This document shows, piece after piece, positions 24,231 to 34,787 of a stretch of 64,000 nt of DNA (position 1 is its first letter; each line of letters opens with the position of its first letter). Source of the DNA: Marasmius tenuissimus (taxonomy: Eukaryota > Basidiomycota > Agaricomycetes > Agaricales > Marasmiaceae); the NCBI GenBank assembly GCA_029532415.1, contig JAQOTA010000060.1:1178001-1242000 (forward strand), in the 5' to 3' direction. The notes under the pieces were generated by a model that made no database searches, had not been told where the DNA came from, and saw nothing but the letters and a program-made list of their open reading frames with translations. Made by a program: the position numbers and the translations under genes.

Positions 24231-25094
24231 CTAATCGCCTCGTACACCAGTTGCCGTGGACAAGCTGGTCAGAGAGACGAAGACGGGACGGAGGATGCTC
24301 GAACCACATCGAGATCCCATACCTTCGGGAGCTATGGGCAAGCACGGAGAATGGGATACGAGATTTTGGTCGGACAAATTCAGAGATACAGCGGTTTCTA
24401 TACGACCTGTGAATCGCGGGAGCGGACTGGTCGTAATTCGTGAACAGCGGGGGTGAATAAAGAACATGGTTCCGCGCTTCCGAGAAGAGAGAGGATGTAA
24501 GACGTCGCTAAAATCTTCCCTAATTACGATGAGGTACTGCCGCGTACAATTGAAAGCGTATGAAGTGTAGGAATAACCGTTTCTGTGGACGAGTAGTGGA
24601 GGTCTGGAGGCAAGATGGCGCACAGGCCTTACGTAAACCGTGTCGGCAGCCTTGTTCAATTTGTTGTCTCTTCGTCTGGCGCCACCAGGATGTGTTCCTC
24701 GAGCAACAGTGTCATCTTGGGCCTTGCACTTGACTCCTCCATTGCCTCCTCTCTCAATAATCTGGAAAGGCTCATGATCTCGAGACACAACTAGCTGCGA
24801 AAAATCAGCGATCAATTTTGGTTTAGCACGACGCTCAGAGCTCCAGAACTGGAAAGATCTTGCACGATACAATTGGTCAAACATATCAAAAATGACCTGT
24901 TCAATGTTAACCTCAAAATGCGTATATGATGCGCCTTCGTATGTCAAACTGTGAATGATGTAGATGGCGCGGCGCGTCTCGTCCATCGCGTTCCTTGGCG
25001 ACCTAACGATGAACAGGGAAACATGAATCTGGAACCCGCCGTTTACAGTTTTATTTCGACCAGAATCTACTTGGATTGCAGAGGAACTCAACAT
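24231..25094 (-). CDS. unrecognised 287-codon ORF
   Basis: An uninterrupted minus-strand frame from ATG 25094, unusual in a region where real genes have an intron every 50-200 bp. The first 120 residues look protein-like (RRAIYIIHSLTYEGASYTHFE, IFDMFDQLYRARSFQFW); the C-terminal half is rich in Arg, Ser and Pro with no motif. There is no signal peptide or membrane segment. It could be a short orphan gene, one exon of a larger decayed gene, or a chance frame. Confidence 0.25.
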   Translation of the reverse strand: MLSSSAIQVDSGRNKTVNGGFQIHVSLFIVRSPRNAMDETRRAIYIIHSLTYEGASYTHFEVNIEQVIFDMFDQLYRARSFQFWSSERRAKPKLIADFSQLVVSRDHEPFQIIERGGNGGVKCKAQDDTVARGTHPGGARRRDNKLNKAADTVYVRPVRHLASRPPLLVHRNGYSYTSYAFNCTRQYLIVIREDFSDVLHPLSSRKRGTMFFIHPRCSRITTSPLPRFTGRIETAVSLNLSDQNLVSHSPCLPIAPEGMGSRCGSSILRPVFVSLTSLSTATGVRGD

Positions 25095-25271
25095 TTTTGA
25101 TCACTTCGAGATCCACGAACCATAAATTCATCTGTCAAGACCTACCCATTGGCATACCACTAGTGCTACTCGTAATCTGCAACGATACAACCAGGAACTG
25201 GTTGCGTTAAGCATTGCAAAGAGGCCTTCCAGAATCGAGAAGTGGCTCTCGTACCGGAAGGACAGAAGGCG

Positions 25272-25278
25272 TATAAAA
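25272..25278 (+). promoter_or_regulatory. TATA box of secreted-protein paralog 3
   Basis: TATAAAA in the context GCGTATAAAAG, 74 bp before ATG 25346. The context is identical over 11 bp to the one before paralog 1. Confidence 0.65.
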
Positions 25279-25345
25279 GGGTGACATTCCAGCGGTCGTT
25301 CTCCAGAACCACCTCTCTTACATATTCAAGCTCGCTTTCAGAATC

Positions 25346-25744
25346 ATGAAAGTCAGCACTTCTCTCTAAAGTTGCTCTGAAGTCACCCTGACATCTCCTT
25401 TTCCTAGTTCTTTGTCACTTTTGCCACCTTGATCGCTGTAGCTGCCGCTGCCGCAACTTTGGAACCCGGCCCAGTGTCCTCCCTCGAGGAGCGCTCCGAA
25501 CTTGAGACGGTACGTCTATCCTTTGGCCACATCTTCACTCTGCTCATGCACTACGACCGAGCAGAGAGCATGCAAGCCTTCGAACTGTGCCTGCAACAAG
25601 ATCCAAGGACAATTCTGCGGAAACGAAAAGGTCAACAAAGCCTGCACCAATGGGCACGTCTTCGAGTGCAACAAGAGCACTGGAAAGACTTGCGACTATG
25701 GCGTCCGAACCACCTGCCAGAAGTGTGGCAAGTTATCGTGCTGA
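25346..25744 (+). CDS. small secreted cysteine-rich protein, paralog 3
   Basis: Exon 1 is ATGAAA (25346-25351), exon 2 runs from about 25410 to 25509, and exon 3 runs from about 25567 to the stop at 25742-25744. The signal peptide is MKFFVTFATLIAVAAAAA, with spacer EPGPVSSLEERSELET and a ten-Cys mature domain (CACNKIQGQFCG, NGHVFECNKSTGKTCDYG, CQKCGKLSC). It is much closer to paralog 1 than to paralog 2: signal, spacer and most of the mature domain match. A recent duplication is likely. Secreted; function unknown, effector or defence roles are possible but unproven. Confidence 0.9.
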
Positions 25745-26531
25745 GTGTCCATTAGCAGAACGGCACAAGCGGATGAGCTGTCATGATTATAATCGCATCT
25801 TATTTAAACTATGCTCGCATGTGTATCGTCGATTTCAATGATGGCTGTTCCTCGCTATGTATAGAAAACCGGAAGTTGATCACCTCTTAGCCCAACTGTA
25901 CGAGCTGGGAATCGGACCAATCATCACGATCTCAACTCGGATAGACTCGAGACCCAGTCACTTCGCGGACCCTCGTACCTCGTGTCCACGCGAAGCGGCG
26001 GTGAAGGGGAAGGGGCCCCACACCTGTTCGCGCACTGGGTCTCGAGTCTACAACTCGGACAACTACTCACACACCTGGGCAGTGAGCACCTATTACTGGC
26101 ACGATCCAGAACTTGGGAGGCTCTGGTCCTCTGGCTTGGGGTAACCCGATGGCGAGCTCATGGGATCCAAAGCCATGGCCACTTTACATCCTTTAACTCC
26201 TCTTTTCACCGAAGTCCACCGAACAGGCAGAACTGAGAAATTGCGGGGGGAGTTATTTCGGATTGTCATCAGTGGCATGTGGGAACTTGGTGTGATGGTC
26301 AAATCTTCCTGTGTTCGAATCGGCCACATGGTGCCGTACGGCGATGAGGCACGGGAACATTATTACTATCAGCCCAGAGCATCCCTTCCTCTCTCACCAC
26401 CACCATCCTCCACAGAATCTCACAGTGGAGACCGCTGGGGTCCACCCAGTCTTTCCCTTTTTTCCGCCTTTTCCCCTCTACTTCACTCAAATTGAAGGGT
26501 TGATTGGCCTTCAGAGCTAGCTCGGCTAACG
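25745..26531. other. intergenic containing a MITE
   Basis: Apart from the 109-bp element at 25942-26050, no gene is supported. The short frames at 25857-26520 cross the element and lack motifs. Confidence 0.5.
25942..26050. mobile_element. 109-bp non-autonomous DNA element (MITE) with 17-bp terminal inverted repeats
   Basis: The left end TAGACTCGAGACCCAGT (25942-25958) is a perfect reverse complement of the right end (26034-26050). The element is flanked by a perfect 9-bp direct repeat, CAACTCGGA, at 25933-25941 and 26051-26059. Perfect ends plus a 9-bp target-site duplication are the hallmark of DNA transposition; 8-10 bp duplications are typical of Mutator-like elements. Inside is a smaller inverted pair (CTTCGCG 25961-25967 / CGCGAAG 25989-25995). 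It has no coding capacity, so it would need a transposase elsewhere. Confidence 0.82.
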
Positions 26532-28834
26532 ATGGTCACAGACATCTTCACGAAGGCCTTTGCTCTTATTGTTTTAGCACTTCCATTGACGCTGGCGGAT
26601 CCTGTTGGCCTCAAGGATCGCAGCGTCTTCGATGCTCGGGGTGAAAAGGTTGCTCGACAAGGTATGTAGCACAGATTGCGTCTCCCATGGTTTGCGCCAT
26701 TGACGGTCATCACAGGCAGCACCTTCCAATTCCCCTCTAATAATCTTCCCCTTCCCAGTAAGTTGTAGAAAAGAACGTTTTCAGGCTTATCGTTTATCGT
26801 CTTTTTGCAGGCAAAACTTCCACAGATACTAGTGTAGCGGCTACCCCGACCCCTCTAATCATCTTCGCCGTCAATTCCCGCGAACTCACGACCTGCCAAC
26901 CATCTACCTTTACTTGGTTCCATGCTGGCTCAGCTGTTCGCATAGACCTGGGCATCACTAATGTTCAAGTAACTCAAGACCCTCCACCAACTGACGCCAA
27001 TACCGGACGAACCACCTCCAACACACAGACGAACGGTATCCCCCTCTCAAGGCGTGCGGATCCAGCTGTCCCTTCCCCCATCGCTAAGATTTTGGCGCCT
27101 GATATCGATGGAGAGCAAGAGAGCTATACGTGGGATAAAGTCAGTGTGCCACAAGGATGGTATATTCTGGTCGCCGCTCAAAGCGGCACCAGCAGTGTTC
27201 TCGGAACCTCGACGACCAGCTTTTTCGTCAGGAACGGTACAGATATTTCGTGCCTACAGAACACGGCGTCAACGACCTCTCAGCCCCCCTCGACTGGAAC
27301 GCAGACATCAGCACCCCCGAGTACAGACACAGGAACCCCCTCCGGCGCCGCCCAAACGAGCAGCGTCAATATCGGTGGTATTGTAGGCGGTGTCGTGGGC
27401 GGTATAGCGCTACTTGCGATTATCGCGTTTGCTGCATGCTGCTGGAGGCGAGGCAAAAGACGTGCTCGGAATGCCGGCGAAACCAATGACAAAAGCGGTG
27501 CGGATAATGAAGGCACGAGGCCGGGAATTCTACCCCTCGGGCGTTGGGGCAAACTCGGTTCTGGGTCCTTCAATGACAAGGACAGAGGACCCATTCCTGC
27601 TGAAGTGGGGGATGGGGTAGGGGCTACCGCTGTCGCGACTTCGGCGACCCGAAGTATTGGCAGACCTCGATCTCGTTCCGGCACAGGCGGAGGATTCTTC
27701 GCAGCAGTCCTCAAACCGTCCTCTTCCTCAGTATCGCCGAAGAAATCTCCTGCGAAGAAACCGAAGAAACCGTATCATACTCCTCGACATAACTCCCACT
27801 CGGAATCCATTGGGGGAATGTTGAGCAGTAGCGCGACGACCACGATGACCGGAAGCTCTGCATTCCACGGGACCGAAGACGAGTACAATCCATATTCGTA
27901 CGAAAGACCCATGCCCATGTCGCCCATCTCTGCTGGAGGTAGCTCTGCGGCCTCCTCCTTCCGTGCCTCCGGTGCTGCGGCAGATATTCGATCCCCTTTC
28001 TCTGATCCCAGCGATCACGACTCCGATAGTGTCATGTACGGGCTGTACGCAACGGCTCGTGAATCAAGCACAGGTGTGATTCCGATTGGCTACGATGGGC
28101 CACCTATCTCTGGCGCCCCTACACCTTCTCCTATCCCATCGTCGCATATCAACAGTCATTATGGATCCTCTACGGGAGCCGTAGCTGGCCACTCGTCCGA
28201 TTCCGACCGCCCCGATAGTCGGCGTAGCTCCCGTGGCCACCATGACCGATCTCATTCGTATTCTGCCTTCCGAGATAGCCGGGACCAGCAACAGCATGAG
28301 AGGGCGCGAGCCCAGACCCTTCTAGGTGGAATGTACACTCTTCCCAACTCGCAACAACAAAGTCTACCGGAAACACCACGAAACGATTCCATGCTCACGT
28401 TCTCGACGTCCTCCTCCGCAGAACAATCGAGGCGAGGAAGCAGGTCACACGCCTCGCCATCACCTTCGATACCGATGCAGGCATCTCCAAGTTCCCAGAG
28501 CAGTACGACCATGGGTTCATCTGTCAATCACGCTGGTGGGACTTTTGGAGCGAATGCCACACGGCGAGCTGTCCGAAAACCCGTGCCCACTTATTCACCG
28601 AACGAATTGACGAACTCAACGGATGTGTTCGGGTCATCGTCGGCACCTACTTCCCCCGGATCTTCACCGACTACTGGGTCACCGTTGACGCCAGCGGATG
28701 GTACAGTGAGTGACGGTCAGCGTGAAATCTATCGACAGCACGAGTTGTTGCACAAGGATAGCATGGGGAGTCTGAAAGGCACGGGGAAGATGCACGTATT
28801 GATCCCTGATATGCCACCGCCTCAGAGAGGGTGA
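26532..28834 (+). CDS. single-pass membrane protein with Ser/Thr-rich ectodomain and long cytosolic tail
   Basis: Three exons from ATG 26532 (signal peptide MVTDIFTKAFALIVLALPLTLA) to the stop at 28834, about 735 residues. The ectodomain contains a Cys-bearing beta-rich stretch (LTTCQPSTFTWFHAG), VPQGWYILVAAQSG and TSFFVRNGTDISC, then a Ser/Thr/Pro stalk. The single helix is GGIVGGVVGGIALLAIIAFAACCW followed by RRGKRR. About 440 cytosolic residues are Ser/Pro/Gly-rich and probably disordered and phosphorylated. This design is common in Basidiomycota and resembles yeast cell-wall sensors (Mid2/SKG6-type transmembrane region), but no homology is evident. Function unknown. Confidence 0.8.
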
Positions 28835-29268
28835 TGAATCTTACTATGCTTGACCACGGACTTGATTATCTGCTCATTTATCTCATGCATGCTTTGTTTA
28901 CTGTATTCAAAATGGATACAGGATGTCTGTTACTATCTTTGCCACTCACGAGCATTTCGTTTTTCTGGAGGGGTTTGTGTGTGTGTATGTAAGTATATAG
29001 TGAAACGGGGATGTTGTTATTGTAGAATACGTTCGTGAACGTGACAATTACAGTATGAGCTCTTGAGGGGGCTCAGATCTTGACTTCGGGGTAAGTATGT
29101 ACGTAGTGTCCAAGGATATTGGAAGGCGCACTCCACTCACACACGAGCAGCTGGACTCGATCGAGCTTCTACTGGAGTTGATTGACATTAAGCAATACGA
29201 GCACAAGATACTGTACAATAGATACACGCTCCAGAGTATGCGGGAGCTGACGCACTAATGACAGGACC
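28835..29268. other. convergent 3' intergenic region
   Basis: Lies between the convergent ends of the membrane-protein and fasciclin genes. It contains a short GT run at about 28975-28990. No gene. Confidence 0.5.
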
Positions 29269-30070
29269 TCATTCCACAGTGATAGTGCCGTCAATAACAT
29301 ATATAACACCGTTCGCGGCCTGCAACAGACAGCGTGAGCAATCTCGAGAGCCAGCACTAAGTATAGGATCCTCTTGCGTACCTTCTTCATGTCCTTGATC
29401 CGAATACCATCTTCCACTATGACCTTCTGCCAAGCTACACTCTCCGACTTTGTATCTTCAGAATCAGAGAACGTAACAGATTTCCCTTCTAGGAGCGTGG
29501 TGTAAGATCGCATTTCGAGTTTCTCGAGAGGTTCCTGATAATAGTATGCGAGTCAGAGAGAGTGTGTGTGGGACGTGGACGATCAAGGTGCTCACAGCGA
29601 TAATATGTGCAGAGACCCATCTCTCCACATTGCGTTTGGCCATCTTATCAAACTCTTCCTCGGATATGACAGTCTCGTCTCGTGTTTCTGTACTTTGGTG
29701 CCTATAGAGAGGGGCTGGTAAGACTTGAAGCTTGACACTGAACAAGGCACAGAACGTACGGTTTCCGAGCCAACGCCATAACAGCCTTATTCGTCGGCGC
29801 GAGTAACGTCAATCCTGCACTCTCCTCATTCAGAAGCTTGCTGAGCTCTAGTTCCCGGGCATACGAGTAGAATATAGATGTAGAAGAGTCGATGGTGAGT
29901 AAATCCGCGAGGGTAGGTCCGGCTGAATTAATCTGCGGGGTGGTTTCTGGTTCCATCATGGGAATTTGTTGGTGTCGTCGAGCAGCAGCAGGTTTGGGTT
30001 GCCTATCGATAGGTTCGAATATTGCTGCGGCGAAGGGGAGCAGGGAGAGTGCGATGAATGGGATACGCAT
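29269..30070 (-). CDS. fasciclin (FAS1) domain secreted protein
   Basis: Four exons from ATG 30070 (signal peptide MRIPFIALSLLPFAAA) to the stop at 29271-29269. The single FAS1 domain shows TLADLLTIDSSTSIFYSYAREL, the H1-type box LTLLAPTNKAVMALARKP, WVSAHII, and the H2-type end ANGVIYVIDGTI. About 225 residues. FAS1 proteins are adhesion or cell-surface proteins. No GPI signal is seen at the C-terminus, which ends just after VIDGTITVE, so it is probably secreted to the vacuole/ER lumen or wall. The nearby ATG at 30343 opens the same frame but lacks a signal peptide and is 5' UTR. Confidence 0.82.
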
Positions 30071-30305
30071 TGTAGGGCTGTCGGCTGAGATTAATGAAGG
30101 CAACGAGGGGAAGTTGCCTTTTGCAGGTGTTTGGCATGGGGTGGTTATTCTTCCCACGCATACCCCCCCCCTTCTGCGTGCCACTCTTTTCTTGCAAGCA
30201 TCGAAGAGTCTCGAAGTGACCGGATTATGAATTTGTAGGTGACTATTACAGCAGTCGGGAGTCACCACTATGTACTCGACAATCCCCCTCAGAGATGTTC
30301 TGAGA

Positions 30306-32134
30306 CTACAAATTCGCAGGAAGCTGAACAGGAGAAAATCCAATCTTCTTCTCTGCCCAGTCTCGAATCAACACACCAGCAATCGCAGTTACAGGCGGAA
30401 CCCTAAACGCTGGTTCATCACTGACAACTTTAACACCCAAAGCGGCGTCTGCACCCGGCTGTTTCTCAATCGCCTGTTTCGCTACGATATTGGGATCTGA
30501 ATGTGCGAGTGCCCCCGCTCCTTCTCCCGGCTGTTCTTGTTGGGTTCGCCACTGTTGTTGTTGTTTCTGTAATAGGTCGCTTTGGGCTTTCTCTGCTTGG
30601 GCTTCGGTCTGAGAGAACTTTTTGTAGTCGAGTCGGGTCCCGGTTTGATGAGCGAGGACTTCTAGGATCTCTTCTCGTGTGTACCATCTCGCGTCTACAT
30701 ATACATGGTCAGCGGCGAAGTAACAGAAGCTTCCCAGTGCTCACCCATGAGCTCATTGTCCAGATCAGTTCGCACCGGTTTCGTCGAGTCGGCGCGGGCG
30801 TAATAACCGACCATAAGGTTCGCTGGATAAGGCTTGTAATGTAATCCGCCAGTAAGCACTCTCGAGCATTTGAGCAGAACGTGGATGATGATAACCCACC
30901 CAAGGCTGAGCAGAATGATAGGTGACATCCCAAACCTTCACACCCGCCTCCTCCCACATCTCTCTCATGACCGAATCTTCGAACGACTCTCCAGGTTCGA
31001 TAAACCCTGCGAGTGCCGAGTAAAACTTCAGCGGGAACTTTCTCTGTTGAGTCGCATGTAATGAGAGTCAGTGGTCACCAACAGAGGGAGTAGAACGAGT
31101 GAACTACACGTGCACTTCGTCCGAGGAGTACTTTCTCTCCTGATTGGTCTATGGCGATCATGATGACGACGGCATCTGTTCGTGGATGCGTATAGTTGTT
31201 TAGACCTTTGCTAAATCGCGCGACACATGCGTGAGATTGGGGGAGAGAGAGACGTGTATCGAGGCTTCGAGTACATACCCAGATGGGCAAGGTTTCTTCC
31301 TTCAGCGTGGTTATCGCCCCAAGGTAGAAGTCTGGAACATGATAGCTTCCAACCACCCCACATCGAGTACTGAGGTGACCCACAACCTGCACAGAACTAG
31401 GAACATGGATAAGTCTCTTCAAGCCACACTTTGGTTCCCGTACAAGCTCTCTCACCTTATGTCTATAATTCCAATCAACCATACTTCTCGCCTCTGCAAA
31501 AACTGCCGCTTCGAAGGGGTCCATTAACCCCATAGCAGATCTCGGTTCACTCCACTCAAACTTGACATTCTGTTCCTCCTCCACTTGCCTCAGCACACCA
31601 TCAACTTCTGAGGTTTCTAGATCGCCAACATCGACAGCGAAATAAGGTGTTCCTTCCAAGTTCTGAACGGCCGCTTCGGCGTTATCTTTGAATTCTGCCT
31701 CTGGCAACGCAGAGCCTGAGGTACCCTGTTCGTGTAATCCGAGAAATACGACGGGTATTCCGAGATGCCTCGCTGCTTCGGTACTGTGGGTTACTTCTGA
31801 GTCGGGTAATAGGGCGCCTGTAGTCTGTGATTGGCCAAAGAACGGGGAGGGACCGAGAAGGGGGAGTAGAGGTCGCGTAGGAAAGTATGCAATCTTCTTG
31901 AGAGGCTTCTCTTTAGACTCAGATGGACGGTACGAGACGAGAGGTTGTCCAGCGTTGAAAAGGAACCATCGAGTATTCGGTGAAGTTAGTATGGCATTGA
32001 GGAATTTGTGGGATGGCCTGAGCCACGACAGCCTGTTAAGAGGGGAGCCGCTGAAGAAATTAGTCGGGCTACGGATGAATTGTCAGAAATCGAGGATTCA
32101 GAGATGCTTGGATAGAAACGTACGTGTAGTTCAT
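30306..32134 (-). CDS. NADH pyrophosphatase-like Nudix hydrolase (NPY1/NUDT12-like), copy A, possibly decaying
   Basis: Cleaves NAD(P)H or NAD-type caps to mononucleotides in active relatives. Exons from ATG 32134 (MNYTGSPLNRLSWLR) to the stop at 30308-30306 (ending LPANL). The N-domain has FFGQSQTTGALL and AEARSMVDWNYRHK. The zinc ribbon starts FCAGCGSPQYSMWGGWKLSC (about 31399-31340). The Nudix box GFIEPGESFEDSV/MREMWEEAG is intact. Oddities: after SCSRLLPW the frame no longer encodes the CPS with the fourth zinc Cys (present one frame over at about 31272), and the intron after LLGRS has GC (AGT|GCACGT at about 31110) where copy B has GT. An assembly indel or early pseudogenisation fits. 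Copy B follows immediately upstream. Confidence 0.72.
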
Positions 32135-32518
32135 GGTGGATATGGAGGAAAAGGTAAATTCACTTGGTCAGACGGACTTGTGGATGATTAATGATTCATC
32201 ATACGGCCTCCGGTTATTCCTCATTCCGCGATAAGATATTGTCACTGATTCAGTCAGTCTGACCAACACTAACATAGACCATTGCGAGACCATTGTCAGT
32301 CAGCATACTACGCGGCCGGTTTGGGGAGAGTCAACGGGGGTGGTATGCTGGTGAGGCGCCGAATTGAGGTAGCCGGTGAAGCTCAGGTGAAGCCAAGTCG
32401 ACACTCTCGGCGGTAACCGGCCGACCACCTTAAATAGCCATGATGAGTAGTGGTACATTTCTTGCTACATATTACAGAGTACTTCTCCCTTCGAACGTCG
32501 GTGAGTATGTGCAGACGA
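32135..32518. other. intergenic between Nudix copies
   Basis: Promoter of copy A and 3' end of copy B. Two CCGG/CGG-rich segments (about 32310-32325, 32408-32425) are present, with no gene. Confidence 0.45.
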
Positions 32519-34324
32519 TCAAGCCTTCTCAAAGGTGATCCTACCCTCGGCCCAGTCCCTAATCAAAACACCAGCCATCGCGCTATCTGGAGGGATGGTG
32601 ATCGTAGGCTCTCCATCTTTCAAAATCGTTTGAGGCGTTGCTGAAGCAGCTTTCCCCTCCCGCTGTTCCTTGAGAATCCGCTCCTGTTCCTCCTCTTCCA
32701 TCTTCTCAGAAAACGTTTTCGCGTCTAATTTCGTGCCGGTCTTGTGTCCGAGGATAGCGAGAACCTCCGTGCGTGCGTACCATTTGGCATCTATCGGCAC
32801 AGATGGGTGGTCGTCAGAACATAACTAACAGATATATTTCACATAGAGTATACCTTCGAGTTCGTTGTCCAACTCCAACCTGATCTCTTTTGTAGAGTCA
32901 CCTCGACAGTACCACCCGAGCATCAGATTTGCTGGATAGGGCTGCGTAGTGAAACGTTATTCACTAGAATCGGATGTGAGCTCAAAACCGACTCACCCAA
33001 GGTTGACCGGAGTGGTATTGGATACCCCAAACCTTCACCCCAGCCTCTTCCCACATCTCTCTCACCACACAATCTTCAAATGTTTCCGCTGGCTCGAGGA
33101 ATCCCGCAAGGGCCGAATACAGTTTGGGAGGGAATTTCCTCTGGATGAGGGATAAGTATGATCACAGAGAGCGACTTGAGTATCCAAATCCTACGCACGC
33201 TTCTTCCCAATAGAATCTTGTCTCCCGTTTGATCGACCGCGAGGATGATGGCGACCGGATCGGTCCGAGGATGGGCATAATTGTGAAGACCGACGCTGTA
33301 TGAGCGAGATGAGTACGGGAAGAACATCTCACAATCATGATAGTCTCGTACCGTGAGGGACAAGTCGATTCTTGGGCACCCGCATTCCACGGGAGCAGGG
33401 AAGAGCACGCAACTTTCCATCCTCCCCACATAGAATAGTTACGCGACCCACAACCGGGACAGAACTATACCACGGAGTGAGCACAATGGGAGCTGTATCA
33501 CTGCCTACTATGTGGCGCGTACCTTGTTTCGGAGATTCCAATCTACCATAGTCCTAGCTTCAGCAAAGATCCCAGCTTCCCGTAAACCCATACTCCCCAC
33601 CGCAGCCCTCGGATCGACCCACTCCAATTTCTTACCGTCCGAGGCTCGATCCAGAACATCCTGGATCACAGCTTCTTTGCTCTGACTCGGATTCGGGAGG
33701 AGGTCCTTATCAGCAACATCCAACGCAAAATAAGGTGTCGCCTGGTCCTTCTCCAAAAATCGCTCAATGGCATCCCTCCCACCTTCCTTTAAAGCAACAC
33801 CAACGTCTTTCTCAGGAAGAACACGCTCCCCTCCCGTTTCGTGGATTCCCAAAAACACAACCGGCGCCCCACGATGTCTCGCTGCCTGCAGGACATGAGC
33901 GTGTAGATTCAACTGCTCCGCGCTGACTGGGGTATCATCATCGTTCTGGCTTTGCCCGAATAGAGGTTGGTTCCCGAGCAAGGGACGCACAGAGGTCGTC
34001 GAGAGGTACGCGAGAGAGGTTGAGGTTTGTGTCCCCGAGCTGACACCGACGAGGGGTTTACCAACGTTGAAGAGAATCCAGCGGCTGCGCGGGGATTGGA
34101 CTATGGAGTCGAGGAATCCGTGGGATGTACGGAGCCAGGCGAGACGGTTTAGGGGGGAGCCGGCGTATACATTGACGTGCCTGAACTGGGCTGTTAGTTT
34201 TCGCTGTTTTTGGGGGAAAGCATTTCGACTAACGGTTCTTTGGACATCTGGTACGACGGGGAGGTGAAGGGTGAATAGGATGGGTCGTCCCGTCGTAATT
34301 TGAAGGGCGATGGGTCTTGATCAT
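32519..34324 (-). CDS. NADH pyrophosphatase-like Nudix hydrolase (NPY1/NUDT12-like), copy B
   Basis: Tandem paralog of copy A with every feature intact. The probable start is ATG 34324, giving MIKTHRPSNYDG and then YAGSPLNRLAWLRTSHGF after a short intron. The N-domain contains PLFGQSQNDDD and TPYFALDVAD. The zinc ribbon has all four Cys (FCPGCGSRNYSMWGGWKVAC then STCPSR, about 33460-33355). The Nudix box is GFLEPAETFEDCV/VREMWEEAG (about 33110-33040), followed by the family QPWPYPANLMLG motif. The C-terminus is TFEKA (stop 32519-32521), unlike the ANL of copy A, so peroxisomal sorting may differ. The N-terminal exon is less certain than the rest. Confidence 0.82.
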
Positions 34325-34787
34325 GTTACCTATGAAGCATGAGAATGCGTGCCAGTGGGGGGTCTAAGTAAACCCGTTGGCGGGTAGGAACTGGCTTGGT
34401 TGACTTTGGCTGGGAAAGCAATCCAATGGCCTGGAAGCTCAACTGAATAGACATGGAATTTGATGGATGGAAGATGTAACAGAGAAGCATGCGATTCGTT
34501 CTGTACGACTCGGATGGAAGGTGGAATGTATGGTGTGGGCCGTTCCCACCACCGTTTTCTTGATTCCCAGCAGGAGAAGGTACAAATTGAGGCTGAGATC
34601 AAGATTGCTTGTGGTGGTTGCAGTCCTGCGAATCAAAAAAATCGAATATTCAAAGGATTGTCGTGGTCGAGCAGTAAAAGTGTAAGATCCTTGAGTCAAG
34701 CGCTGGTCAATCCGGATCCCTCAGCCTTTCGGGCCGGGTCAGGGTGCATCGCCTCCGTATACAGCAACTCTCCCTCTTTCCTTCACC
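34325..34787. other. divergent promoter region, Nudix B / HUB1
   Basis: Shared 5' flank of two divergently transcribed genes. The frames inside (34439-34861) have no motifs. Nothing else seen. Confidence 0.45.

Noticed and set aside
26230..26345. Possible tRNA around the sequence GTTCGAATC
   Set aside because: The T-stem, anticodon stem and acceptor stem do not pair; only the loop-like string matches.
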